From positions 248,001-312,000 of the forward strand of contig NZ_VIYG01000005.1 in NCBI RefSeq assembly GCF_009389585.1: a stretch of 64,000 nt of DNA. The letters run 5' to 3'. The notes beneath the pieces were generated by a model. That model saw only the letters and a list, made by a program, of their open reading frames with translations, was not told the origin of the DNA and searched no databases. The position numbers and the translations under genes are program-made. This document shows positions 44,925 to 53,332 of the stretch, piece after piece; positions within the stretch are counted from its first letter, which is position 1, and each line of letters opens with the position of its first letter. The stretch comes from Oceanobacillus sp. CFH 90083. GTDB taxonomy: Bacteria; Bacillota; Bacilli; Bacillales; Amphibacillaceae.

Positions 44925-45081
44925 AATAAATCATCCTCCAAAATTTGTTTATATTGTTTGCGATTATATCTTTAGAAAAACACGCATTCCATCGTTGCGC
45001 TTATGCTATATTCCTTAGCGTTTTCATACTTTCTAAAAGTACAAAAAACATCAAACCCTTTCCTCCAGATTCCCGGCTACG
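44925..45081. other. remA-rpoZ gap lacking gmk
   Basis: 157 nt where guanylate kinase (about 205 codons) lies in B. subtilis. After the remA stop there is a Shine-Dalgarno GGAGGAAAGG and an ATG at 45052-45050 on the minus strand that opens only 16 codons (MFFVLLESMK...). The rest is repeat family 2 copy C. No P-loop (GPSGVGKGT) sequence is present. Confidence 0.7.
44973..45020. repeat. dispersed repeat, family 2, copy C (partial)
   Basis: AGAAAAACACGC, GTTGCGCTTATGCT and TTCCTTAGCG follow the same order as copies A and B, with divergence in the middle. It sits inside the gmk gap. Confidence 0.5.
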
Positions 45082-45342
45082 TTATTCATCTGTAATTTCA
45101 TCATTTGTTACAACCCGTTGTCCTACTGTTTCAGGTTGCACCGCAGATAATACAACATGGTCGCTATCTGTTATGATAACAGCTCTGGTACGTCTTCCAT
45201 ACGTTGCATCCACCAATTTATTATTTTCCCTGGCCACAGTAATAATTCTTTTTACAGGTGCTGATTCCGGAGATACGATAGAAATAATGCGGTTTGCGGA
45301 AACAACATTTCCAAAGCCAATGTTTATTAAACTTAAATTCAA
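45082..45342 (-). CDS. remA: extracellular matrix regulator RemA (YlzA)
   Basis: Small DNA-binding regulator that, in B. subtilis, activates matrix (eps, tapA) and osmoprotection genes. About 86 aa from TTG 45342 ([12 protein letters not shown]), with GGGGGA 8 nt upstream; the ATG six codons further up has no Shine-Dalgarno. Near-identical family core: [55 protein letters not shown]. Its downstream partner gmk is absent. Confidence 0.93.
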   Translation of the reverse strand: MNLSLINIGFGNVVSANRIISIVSPESAPVKRIITVARENNKLVDATYGRRTRAVIITDSDHVVLSAVQPETVGQRVVTNDEITDE

Positions 45343-45586
45343 TTTTTTTCCCCCTGCCATTTCTTTTCTATCTATAATAGTACCATTATACTGTATCTTT
45401 AATGAATTTTATACTATAAACTTTTTTGTTACAAGGGCTAAACTAATAAATAGGAAAATAGAGTGATGTTTGCAGGTTGAATATGGCATGTTTTTCTGCT
45501 TTGTAAAATTCAGTTATTATAGAATTAAAACAGCTACCCCAACCTGCTTAAAAATGATGCTGGATGGAATAGCTGCTTCGTATCCT
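45343..45586. other. Ca2+ ATPase-remA gap lacking yloC
   Basis: 244 nt in which B. subtilis carries yloC (YicC family, about 290 codons). It holds AT-rich sequence likely including the remA promoter and the ATPase terminator. No YicC remnant was seen. Confidence 0.65.
45523..45577 (-). terminator. terminator after the P-type ATPase
   Basis: On the minus strand AAGCAGCTATTCCATCC pairs with GGTTGGGGTAGCTGTT (a few G-U pairs), with the tail TTTTAATTC. Confidence 0.7.
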
Positions 45587-48241
45587 TTATTTTTTAGTAA
45601 ATCCAAATAACACGGTCGGCAATGCTCCTAACCCAATGATAAGGAACCAGTCAACTATAGACAGAGTTACTGTATGAAAGATCGGCTGGAGCGGCGGGAA
45701 GTAAATAACAACTAAAAGCAGCAGCATCGATGACAGCACAGCTAAAATAAGATAACGGTTTTCAAACAGGTTTCTGGCAAAAATTGATTTTTCACTGCGG
45801 CAGTCAAACACATGAATTAATTGTGCCACAACAAGTGTGGAGAAAGCGATTGTCTGGGCATAAACAAGATTACTTGGATCATTTTGGTAAGCGACAATGA
45901 AGGCAATTAAAGTTACCACGCCAATTAATATGCCTCTGCTGATAATTTTATAGCCAAGTCCCCGGGAAAAGATTCCTTCCCGCGGATTTCGCGGACCTCT
46001 TTTCATGACATCTCCCTCTGCCTGATCGACCCCTAATGCCATTGCCGGCAATCCGTCTGTCACTAAGTTTACCCAAAGGATCTGTACAGGTACAAGCGGC
46101 AGTGGCAGTCCAAGCAGCATGGCAAATAGCATCACTAAAATCTCTCCTACATTGGAAGCCAGCAGATAGCGGATAAACTTACGAATATTTTCATAAATGT
46201 TTCTGCCTTCTTGAATAGCAGACTTGATCGTTGCAAAATTATCATCCATTAAAACAAGCGATGACGCTTCTTTCGTTACATCCGTTCCACTTATCCCCAT
46301 TGCAATGCCTATATCGCTTGCTTTCATCGCCGGAGCATCATTCACCCCATCTCCTGTCATAGCAACAATATGCCCTTTTTCCTGAAAGGCATTAACAATC
46401 CGCAGTTTATGTTCTGGTGTTACACGTGCAAAAACATACGTATCTTCAATTGTATCCACTAATTCAGTATCTGACATTTGGGTTAATTCTTTTCCTTCCA
46501 GCACCTTCCCGTTTTCTGGAAGAATCTCTAAATGATTGGCAATTGCCTTTGCTGTATGGGCATGATCGCCAGTTATCATCACCGTTTTAATTCCGGCCTC
46601 TTTACACTCACGAACAGCTGCTTTAACTTCTTTTCTCGGAGGGTCCATGAGCCCGTACAGGCCAATTAATGTTAAATCTTCCTCCAATAATGCACCATCT
46701 AATGACTCTGAAGAAGATAATACCCGAAAACCGATGGCAATGGTTCGCAGTGCTTTTTCAGCCATAGCTACTACTGCTTGTTCTGTCTTTTTGCTTTGTT
46801 CCTTTGTTAAAACTGTTTTTCCATCCGCTGTTTGGATATAGGACGATTTCGGAAGCAAAATATCAGGTGCACCCTTCGTAATTAATAAACGCATGCCATT
46901 CTCATCTTCGATCACAATACTCATGCGCTTCCGATTAGAATCAAAGGGAATTTCTTTTACAATCCGAAAAGGCTTTTTATCATTTTCATGGAATCCAAAC
47001 TTATATGCTGCAACGAGCAGGGCGCCATCTGTCGGATCACCATCCACCACATGCTTTCCTTTTCTGGTAGAGATGGAGGCATGGTTACAGAGCATTCCAT
47101 AGAGCAGCATCGACTTTAAATTGGAATGGGAATCGTCTACCTTTTTTTGATGATATAGAAAATCGCCCTGCGTCTGATAGCCGTCTCCGGTAACATACAA
47201 ATTTTCCCCATTTATATAGACTTCCTTTACCGTCATTTGATTTTCCGTCATAGTGCCTGTCTTATCCGAACAAATGACAGAAGCACAGCCTAACGTCTCA
47301 ACCGCTGAAAGCTTCCTGACAATGGCTTTCTTTTTTATCATCCGCTGAACACCAAGAGATAAAGCAACGGTAACAATTGCCGGCAGACCTTCAGGGATAG
47401 CAGCCACTGCCAGAGACACCCCTGCTAAAAACATTTCATACATCGGATGCCCTTGAAAAATACCCGCTCCGACAACTAGAATCGTCAGGAATAAAGCAAC
47501 AACAATCAGTATTTTACCTAACTCGGCTAATTTCATTTCCAGCGGTGTAATCGTCTTTTTGGTATTATCCAGTAAGGTAGCAATCTGACCCATCACCGTT
47601 TTCATTCCTGTACCGACAACAATTCCCTCACCCGAACCGCGTGTGACCAGAGTGCCCATAAAGGCCATATTAACTTGATCCTGCGCTTCTAATCCATCCA
47701 TTCTAATTTCTTTTGTGTGTTTTGCAACAGGAAGGGATTCTCCTGTTAAAGCGGATTCCTCTGTTTCCAGGCTGGTTGTCTGGATGACCCTTACATCTGC
47801 TGGAATCCTGTCTCCGCTAGTGAATCTGACAACATCTCCTACCACAATTTCCTTCGATGGGATCTTTACCCATTGCCCGTCCCGTTTGACACTGGCTATC
47901 GGTGCAGATAATTCTTTCAGTTTTTCTAATGAATTTTCTGCTTTCTGCTCCTGGAAATAACCAATAATCCCATTAATTAATACAATCACCATAATCGCGA
48001 TGGCATCAATATACTCCCCTAATAATCCGGCAATCAAGGTAGCGGCTAATAAAACTAATACCATAAAATCCTGAAATTGTTTTAAGAATAAAATCCATTT
48101 AGGTATTTTTTTCTTCGCTGCTAAAACATTTTCACCATATTGCTGACGTCGCTTTGCAACCTGCTTCTCCCCTAACCCGACATTCGATTTTACTTGTAAT
48201 GTCTCTTCTAATTTTTGTTTGTTAAGCTGATACCATTTCAT
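45587..48241 (-). CDS. yloB: P-type Ca2+-transporting ATPase (YloB-like)
   Basis: SERCA-type pump that exports Ca2+ from the cytosol. 884 aa from ATG 48241 (MKWYQLNKQKLEE) with GGAGG 8 nt upstream. Cation-ATPase N-terminus, ten hydrophobic segments, the phosphorylation site ICSDKTGTMT (Asp about residue 333), TGES in the actuator domain, KGAPD nucleotide site, GDGVNDAPAMK hinge and the ion-site segment AAIPEGLPAIV. In B. subtilis the homologue is expressed in sporulation; that may apply here. Divergent from rqcH. Confidence 0.95.
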   Translation of the reverse strand: MKWYQLNKQKLEETLQVKSNVGLGEKQVAKRRQQYGENVLAAKKKIPKWILFLKQFQDFMVLVLLAATLIAGLLGEYIDAIAIMVIVLINGIIGYFQEQKAENSLEKLKELSAPIASVKRDGQWVKIPSKEIVVGDVVRFTSGDRIPADVRVIQTTSLETEESALTGESLPVAKHTKEIRMDGLEAQDQVNMAFMGTLVTRGSGEGIVVGTGMKTVMGQIATLLDNTKKTITPLEMKLAELGKILIVVALFLTILVVGAGIFQGHPMYEMFLAGVSLAVAAIPEGLPAIVTVALSLGVQRMIKKKAIVRKLSAVETLGCASVICSDKTGTMTENQMTVKEVYINGENLYVTGDGYQTQGDFLYHQKKVDDSHSNLKSMLLYGMLCNHASISTRKGKHVVDGDPTDGALLVAAYKFGFHENDKKPFRIVKEIPFDSNRKRMSIVIEDENGMRLLITKGAPDILLPKSSYIQTADGKTVLTKEQSKKTEQAVVAMAEKALRTIAIGFRVLSSSESLDGALLEEDLTLIGLYGLMDPPRKEVKAAVRECKEAGIKTVMITGDHAHTAKAIANHLEILPENGKVLEGKELTQMSDTELVDTIEDTYVFARVTPEHKLRIVNAFQEKGHIVAMTGDGVNDAPAMKASDIGIAMGISGTDVTKEASSLVLMDDNFATIKSAIQEGRNIYENIRKFIRYLLASNVGEILVMLFAMLLGLPLPLVPVQILWVNLVTDGLPAMALGVDQAEGDVMKRGPRNPREGIFSRGLGYKIISRGILIGVVTLIAFIVAYQNDPSNLVYAQTIAFSTLVVAQLIHVFDCRSEKSIFARNLFENRYLILAVLSSMLLLLVVIYFPPLQPIFHTVTLSIVDWFLIIGLGALPTVLFGFTKK

Positions 48242-48341
48242 TATACATTCCTCCGGCAGACATGAATTGTACAAGCACTTAATCCATTTCTATGCCCGAA
48301 CATGTAAAAAGATGCTATAATTGCCGATGAGGTGATCACAT

Positions 48342-50045
48342 ATGCCATTCGACGGTATTGTAACAAGAGCGGTTACAGAAGAATTAAGAGCAAAATTAGC
48401 AACAGGAAAAATCAATAAAATCTATCAGCCATCGGAAACGGAAATTGTGATGACAGTCCGCAGCAGGTCCGTTAACCACAGTCTGCTTTTTTCTGTTCAT
48501 CCTACCTATGCCCGTTTCCATATCACCAACGATTCCTATACCAATCCTAAAGAGCCTCCGATGTTTTGTATGGTGCTAAGAAAGCATCTGAGCGGAAGTG
48601 TGATTGAGCGGATCGAGCAAAAAGGAATGGAACGGATCGTGACCTTTACCATCCGGACCCGTAATGAAATAGGCGATATCAGCTATAAACAATTGATTAT
48701 CGAGCTGATGGGCAAGCATAGTAATCTAGTTTTAGTGGATCAGGAAAAAGGACAGATTATTGACAGCTTAAAGCATGTATCTTTATCCCAAAACCGGCAC
48801 CGGATGATTTTGCCCGGACAGAGTTATCAATTACCGCCTGATCAGCATAAATTTTCTATCTTAGATATAGACAGTGCAGCGATTGTGAAGAAATTAGATT
48901 TTAACGCTGGCAAAATGGACAGACAGTTGCTTGAGCTATTAGAAGGCTTTTCTCCATTTGTTACAAAAAAAATGATTGCCCGTGTTCAACTCGGCTCCAA
49001 TCAGGATTATGAGAATATGCTTTCAGATGTTAGAAAACAGGTGGAGGAAAATGATTATCAGCCTGCTATCTACCAAGAACCGAAAGAGGATTTTCATGTG
49101 CTCGCTTTCTCTGATGAAAGGACAGCTACCGTATTTGAGGAAGTCAACCTGATGCTCGATGCATTTTACTCTGGAAAAGCAGAACGGGATCGTGTCAAGC
49201 AGCAGGCAAAAGATCTCTATCGTTTTATTAAAAATGAACAGGATAAAAATGTCCGGAAGCTGAAAAAACATCGGCAGACGGTGGAAAAATCAGAACAGGC
49301 AGACTATTATCAAAAAATGGGCGAGCTTTTAACAGCGCATATGCATTTAGTCAAGCCGAATCAAAAAGAAATCTCTGTCGTAGACTATTATGATCCGGAG
49401 CAGCAGGAAATAACGATTCCGCTAAATCCAAATAAATCACCAAGTGCCAATGCGCAGAATTATTTTAAAACCTATCAAAAGCTGAAGAATTCACGTAAAA
49501 TCATGGAATCTGAAATCAAACGAACCAATGAAGAGATTGCTTATTTTGACCAACTGCTGCAGCAGCTTGATGTAGCCAATACCGATGATATTGAAGAAAT
49601 TCGTGAGGAACTGAGGGAGGAAGGTTATTTGCGAAAGCAGCGTGCTTCGAAAAAGACGAAAAAACTGCAGAAGCCTGTACCGGAAACCTATCAGTCTTCT
49701 GACGGGACAACAATTTTAGTCGGAAAAAATAACAAGCAGAATGAATATGCAACGATGCGGCTGGCCCATCGCGATGATGTATGGCTGCATACGAAGGATA
49801 TTCCCGGCTCGCATGTTATTATCCGGGACAAAAATCCAAGTGAGAAAACATTAGAGGAGGCTGCTGTCTTAGCTGCTTACTTTAGTAAATCACAGCAATC
49901 TTCTTCTGTTCCGGTAGATTATACGTTGATTCGTCATGTTAAAAAGCCCAATGGTTCAAAGCCGGGATACGTGACATATGATAATCAAAAAACATTGTTT
50001 GTAACGCCGAAAAAAGAAATTGTGGATCAACTACGAGTGAAGTAA
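48342..50045 (+). CDS. rqcH: Rqc2-homologue RqcH (NFACT protein)
   Basis: Ribosome-associated quality-control factor that binds obstructed 50S subunits and adds C-terminal alanine tails to stalled peptides. 567 aa. NFACT-N domain with VTRAVTEELRAKLATGKINKIYQPSE and MFCMVLRKHLSG (tRNA-binding Arg region); helix-hairpin-helix region; long coiled coil about 280-420; NFACT-R domain with VWLHTKDIPGSHVIIRDKNP and a C-terminal YVTYDNQKTLFVTP. GAGGTG precedes the ATG. It was earlier annotated as fibronectin-binding protein. Confidence 0.93.
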   Translation: MPFDGIVTRAVTEELRAKLATGKINKIYQPSETEIVMTVRSRSVNHSLLFSVHPTYARFHITNDSYTNPKEPPMFCMVLRKHLSGSVIERIEQKGMERIVTFTIRTRNEIGDISYKQLIIELMGKHSNLVLVDQEKGQIIDSLKHVSLSQNRHRMILPGQSYQLPPDQHKFSILDIDSAAIVKKLDFNAGKMDRQLLELLEGFSPFVTKKMIARVQLGSNQDYENMLSDVRKQVEENDYQPAIYQEPKEDFHVLAFSDERTATVFEEVNLMLDAFYSGKAERDRVKQQAKDLYRFIKNEQDKNVRKLKKHRQTVEKSEQADYYQKMGELLTAHMHLVKPNQKEISVVDYYDPEQQEITIPLNPNKSPSANAQNYFKTYQKLKNSRKIMESEIKRTNEEIAYFDQLLQQLDVANTDDIEEIREELREEGYLRKQRASKKTKKLQKPVPETYQSSDGTTILVGKNNKQNEYATMRLAHRDDVWLHTKDIPGSHVIIRDKNPSEKTLEEAAVLAAYFSKSQQSSSVPVDYTLIRHVKKPNGSKPGYVTYDNQKTLFVTPKKEIVDQLRVK

Positions 50046-50080
50046 AATCGGTGTATCTTTTTTCCAGGAGGTTTAAATAA

Positions 50081-50623
50081 ATGAAACTTGTAGGAATATC
50101 AGGTGCTCTTGCAGGGGATAAAACATCTATCGTGGTTAACCAGATTTTAGTCCACGCCCGCCGTTTCGATGCATCCATAAAAACAGAATTAGTCGACTTA
50201 AAAGATTATGAAATTGACTTTTTTAACGGTGCTCCGTTAGCTGATTATAATGACGATACCTGGAATGCTGTTAAAAAAATTCAATCTGCTGATTTGCTTG
50301 TTTTTGGAACACCCATTTATCAAGCATCTATTTCAGGAGCTTTAAAAAATCTGTTCGATCATTTACCAGAATATACCTTCAAACATAAGGTAACAGGGAT
50401 GGTGGCAACCGGATGGTCAGACAAGCATTTTCTTGTCATGGAATACCATCTAAGATCGGTTCTGTCTTATTTTAAAGGCTTAATGCCAACTGGAAATGTC
50501 TTTGTCCATAACGGTGCTTTTAATATGGACAGTGATGAAATTGTGGATGATCGTGTTTTGGAAAGGCTTCAAGTACTTGCAGAGGAAATGGTTTCTTTGC
50601 AGCAAGGGATAAAGCATCGGTAA
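50081..50623 (+). CDS. NADPH-dependent FMN reductase
   Basis: 180-aa flavodoxin-fold oxidoreductase. GISGALAGDKTS is the FMN phosphate loop, GTPIYQASISGALKNLFDHL the isoalloxazine-side loop. Family members include azoreductases and SsuE-type FMN reductases; the substrate is not decidable. AGGAGG precedes the ATG. Immediately follows rqcH (35 nt) but has no obvious functional tie to it. Confidence 0.88.
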   Translation: MKLVGISGALAGDKTSIVVNQILVHARRFDASIKTELVDLKDYEIDFFNGAPLADYNDDTWNAVKKIQSADLLVFGTPIYQASISGALKNLFDHLPEYTFKHKVTGMVATGWSDKHFLVMEYHLRSVLSYFKGLMPTGNVFVHNGAFNMDSDEIVDDRVLERLQVLAEEMVSLQQGIKHR

Positions 50624-50720
50624 TACACCCGTGGGGCACGCAAAAACCTTAAAGAATAAACACTTTATAAGGTGCACAAGTGAAATTTGTACAATATAAA
50701 ATATATTTGTGATGAGATTT

Positions 50721-50802
50721 ATTCAAAAAGAAAGCTTTGTATCACGGAAAGGAATTGCAACCTTAGCTAATTTGATTCTTTTTGATCGAGCTTTTTGAAC
50801 AC
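50721..50802. repeat. TTCAAAA-ended inverted repeat, family 3, longer copy
   Basis: ATTCAAAAAGAAAGCTT at the left end and GAGCTTTTTGAACAC at the right end, with about 50 nt between. Confidence 0.6.
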
Positions 50803-50833
50803 GTACTTTAATAAATATGAAACAATTGTGTAA

Positions 50834-50868
50834 GCAGGTGACTAACAAACTTATAATTAGTCACCTGC
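50834..50868 (+). terminator. intrinsic terminator
   Basis: GCAGGTGACTAA and TTAGTCACCTGC form a perfect 12-bp stem with an 11-nt loop, then TCTATTTTATCT. Strong for the plus strand. It lies 210 nt after the FMN reductase gene. Confidence 0.85.
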
Positions 50869-50915
50869 TCTATTTTATCTCATATAAGACTGGCAAGAGC
50901 TTTCATGTCGATAGC

Positions 50916-51098
50916 TTAGTTAAATAGATTCAACATATATTTATTCCAGTTTAATATTTCAACTAAATAATCTGAGTGTTCTTCCATTGTTCCAACAGCA
51001 AGTCCGTTTTCCCATACTAATGATTCAAACATTGATTTTGTTGCTGTGATTTGCTCTTCGACCTGCTGCTAGTTTGATTCAAGTTGACGCAGCTTCAT
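50916..51098 (-). pseudogene. decayed ORF fragment with an internal TAG
   Basis: Reading the minus strand from ATG 51098 gives MKLRQLESN, a TAG (51071-51069), then an open stretch of 50 codons in the same frame (QQVEEQITATKSMFES... ending NWNKYMLNLFN). The tail looks protein-like (charged and aromatic residues, no low complexity). Upstream in frame a TGA lies about 6 codons before. I do not recognise the family. It could be a pseudogene remnant, or a short ORF from ATG 51032. Confidence 0.4.
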
Positions 51099-51153
51099 GC
51101 CACGCCAACTTTCAAATCAAGATTTTAATTTCTTTCAAGAAGTTACATCTCTC

Positions 51154-52020
51154 TCAATCCGCGATAAAATCATAGTTTTCCAGTAAACGAAGAAAATGAT
51201 CAACCTGCGGGAGCTGGCGGATTCCTTCCTGAAAGCAGACCCAGGTATCACGTGTCACTGCTTTTTTGTCTAAAAATAAAGGTATATATGGATAGTGCTC
51301 TTTCAAATGATTCGAGACACTGCCCGGCAATACAGCCATGCCAATTCCCTGCTTCATAAATTGTTTACAGGTTTCAATCTGGTCTACTGTCATCTTTTTC
51401 TGCGGTTTAATATAATTCTGCTGGTCAAATAACCAGCTGTCCACAAGTTCATGCATACTGTCATCGCTTTTAAAGGAGATAATAGATCTTTCTTTTAAGG
51501 CATGTTCCGGAAAAGGCTCAGTATCAAAAATATAGAGCGGATCATCAAATAGATGCACAGAAGTCGTTTCTTTTAATTTTTCACCACGAATAATACATAC
51601 GTGATATTGCTTATGATTTTTTTTAATATTTTCACTGATTCCTGTTACTAAATCAATTGTTACCTTTGGATAGGCAGCAGTGTACTCCCCTAGAATAGCC
51701 GGCAGGTAACGCTGACTGATTAGCGAAGAGCAGGCAATCGATAATGTCCCTTGTATTTCTGCTCCTGTCTCCGCCAAACGGTTTTTAAATTGCCGCTCCT
51801 TCTCTACCGTTTCTTTGGCATGCTGAATAATTTGTTCTCCGGCCGGTGTCGGCAGCAGCCGCTTCGATGTCCGTATAAATATCGTTTCCCCAAAATAGCC
51901 CTCCATGTATTTTAAACGCTGTGTAACTGCCGGCTGGGAAATAAGGATAGCTTTTGCTGTTCCCCTTATTGTGCCGATTTCATAAAGTTTTAACAGGATT
52001 TCGTAATCATCCATCCGCAT
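51154..52020 (-). CDS. LysR-family transcriptional regulator
   Basis: 288 aa from ATG 52020 (MRMDDYEILLKLYE) with GGAGG 8 nt upstream; the open frame starts at TTG 52035 but that codon precedes the Shine-Dalgarno. N-terminal helix-turn-helix with AKAILISQPAVTQRLKYMEGYFGETIFIRTSKRL, then a periplasmic-binding-like effector domain (SIACSSLISQRYLPAILGEYTAAYP). The inducer is unknown. It is divergent from a methyltransferase gene, with an inverted repeat between them, so it may control that gene. Confidence 0.92.
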   Translation of the reverse strand: MRMDDYEILLKLYEIGTIRGTAKAILISQPAVTQRLKYMEGYFGETIFIRTSKRLLPTPAGEQIIQHAKETVEKERQFKNRLAETGAEIQGTLSIACSSLISQRYLPAILGEYTAAYPKVTIDLVTGISENIKKNHKQYHVCIIRGEKLKETTSVHLFDDPLYIFDTEPFPEHALKERSIISFKSDDSMHELVDSWLFDQQNYIKPQKKMTVDQIETCKQFMKQGIGMAVLPGSVSNHLKEHYPYIPLFLDKKAVTRDTWVCFQEGIRQLPQVDHFLRLLENYDFIAD

Positions 52021-52033
52021 AACAAAAGCCTCC

Positions 52034-52082
52034 AATAAGTATAGATTATCATTTTTGATTAAAATATAGTATTTTACTTATT
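52034..52082. promoter_or_regulatory. candidate LysR operator between the LysR gene and the methyltransferase gene
   Basis: AATAAGTA (52034-52041) and its exact complement TACTTATT (52075-52082) are centred 41 nt apart, about four helical turns, in the 129-nt divergent region. Confidence 0.4.
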
Positions 52083-52149
52083 TCATTATAGCATATAACA
52101 TTAATTTAAGAAGATTTTCTCAACCTTATACTGAAAGGAAGTATGTTAA

Positions 52150-52911
52150 ATGGATAAAAAACAATTAAACAAAGAACTATTTACCAAACGAAAAGATGCT
52201 TATGTCAACAGCCGCACACACAGTAACCCGGCCGCTTTACAAAAAATCGCTGCGTGGTTAAACCCATCCAGTGAACAAATTATTTTAGATGTTGCGACAG
52301 GTGGAGGGCAGGTCGCCAAAACATTAGCTCCCTCCGCCAAACAGGTCATTGCGACCGATTTAACACCGTCTATGCTGACAAATGTCCGAAACAGCATAAA
52401 TGAGAACGATAACATCTTTTTTATGATTGCTGATGCGGAAGAGCTTCCATTTCTCGATCATTCCTTTGATATTGTCACTTGTCGTATTGCAGCACATCAC
52501 TTTCCACATCCTGAAAAGTTCATTCAGGAAGCATATCGTGTTTTAAAACCTGGAGGAAAATGCTTATTTGTCGATAATGTTGCTTCAGAGGATGAAGCAG
52601 AAGATCAATTTTTAAATCAGCTGGAAGCAATGCGTGATCCAAGCCATGGACGTGCCAAAAAAATTTCAGAATGGAAGAAACTGTTCTCCACATATTCGTT
52701 TACTCTTCTGCAGGAGGATATACGAATCAAAGAACTTCCTTTTCAAGACTGGCTCCATCGGACAACAGATACAGAGGAAACACGCCAGCAAGTTATCCAA
52801 TTTATACAAACAGCTGATGAAAAGCTGCAAAAATGTATCCGTCTACAAAAGGAAAAAGATAGAATTCAATCCTTTGCTATTGATGAGTGGATAAGCATGT
52901 GGGAAAAGTAA
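52150..52911 (+). CDS. class I SAM-dependent methyltransferase
   Basis: 253 aa, small-molecule type (UbiE/BioC-like). Motif I LDVATGGGQVAKTL (about residue 46-59), motif II acidic end ATDLTPSML, motif IV DIVTCRIAAHHFPHP, motif VI VLKPGGKCLFVDN. AAAGGAAG precedes the ATG. Function unknown. Divergent from the LysR regulator. Confidence 0.88.
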   Translation: MDKKQLNKELFTKRKDAYVNSRTHSNPAALQKIAAWLNPSSEQIILDVATGGGQVAKTLAPSAKQVIATDLTPSMLTNVRNSINENDNIFFMIADAEELPFLDHSFDIVTCRIAAHHFPHPEKFIQEAYRVLKPGGKCLFVDNVASEDEAEDQFLNQLEAMRDPSHGRAKKISEWKKLFSTYSFTLLQEDIRIKELPFQDWLHRTTDTEETRQQVIQFIQTADEKLQKCIRLQKEKDRIQSFAIDEWISMWEK

Positions 52912-53057
52912 GTATATACAAATCGAATTACTGGCTGATTTATCACAGACTCCAGGCATTGCACTTTTCAATGAAAAGAAAATTTTAAATAGACAAATAC
53001 ACATTTTTACTTTCATGCATATACTGCTACTGGTTTTGAGAAAAGGAGTGTTGCATA

Positions 53058-53270
53058 ATGAGTAAGAAATGGAGTATCAGTGATCCATTTGTTTATGAAG
53101 CATTAACAGAGCTTCAAAATAAACCGCTTGCCGTCCAAACAGTACGAGGCTCTGTACGAGGGGTATTAAAAAGGGTTATGCCGGACTTTATCGTTATCCG
53201 TATGGGAGGTTCATCCTTCTATGTCCGGACAGCTCAAATCATCTGGTTTCATGAAGTAAAGGATGCATAA
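53058..53270 (+). CDS. DUF2642-like small protein
   Basis: 70-aa protein, no membrane segment. Beta-rich core: PLAVQTVRGSVRGVLKRVMPDFIVIRMGGSSFYVRTAQIIWF, typical of a DUF2642/Sm-like fold seen in spore-coat-associated Bacillus proteins. AAAGGAG precedes the ATG. It lies 62 nt before the manganese catalase gene in the same direction. CATATACTG at 53018-53026 faintly resembles a sigma-K -10 box. A spore-coat role is inference only. Confidence 0.6.
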   Translation: MSKKWSISDPFVYEALTELQNKPLAVQTVRGSVRGVLKRVMPDFIVIRMGGSSFYVRTAQIIWFHEVKDA

Positions 53271-53332
53271 ACCAAGCTCTATCCAACATACGATAGTAAG
53301 GCTTATCATTTACGGATGGAGGCATAAAACTT

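Larger units (their letters stand above)
50624..51153. other. intergenic region with repeat, terminator and decayed ORF
   Basis: 530 nt without an intact gene: a short hairpin near 50649-50680, repeat family 3, a strong terminator at 50834-50868 and a decayed ORF at 50916-51098. Confidence 0.75.

Noticed and set aside
44945-45466. 173-aa plus-strand frame over remA and the gmk gap
   Set aside because: remA on the other strand is unmistakable; this is its shadow plus repeat sequence.
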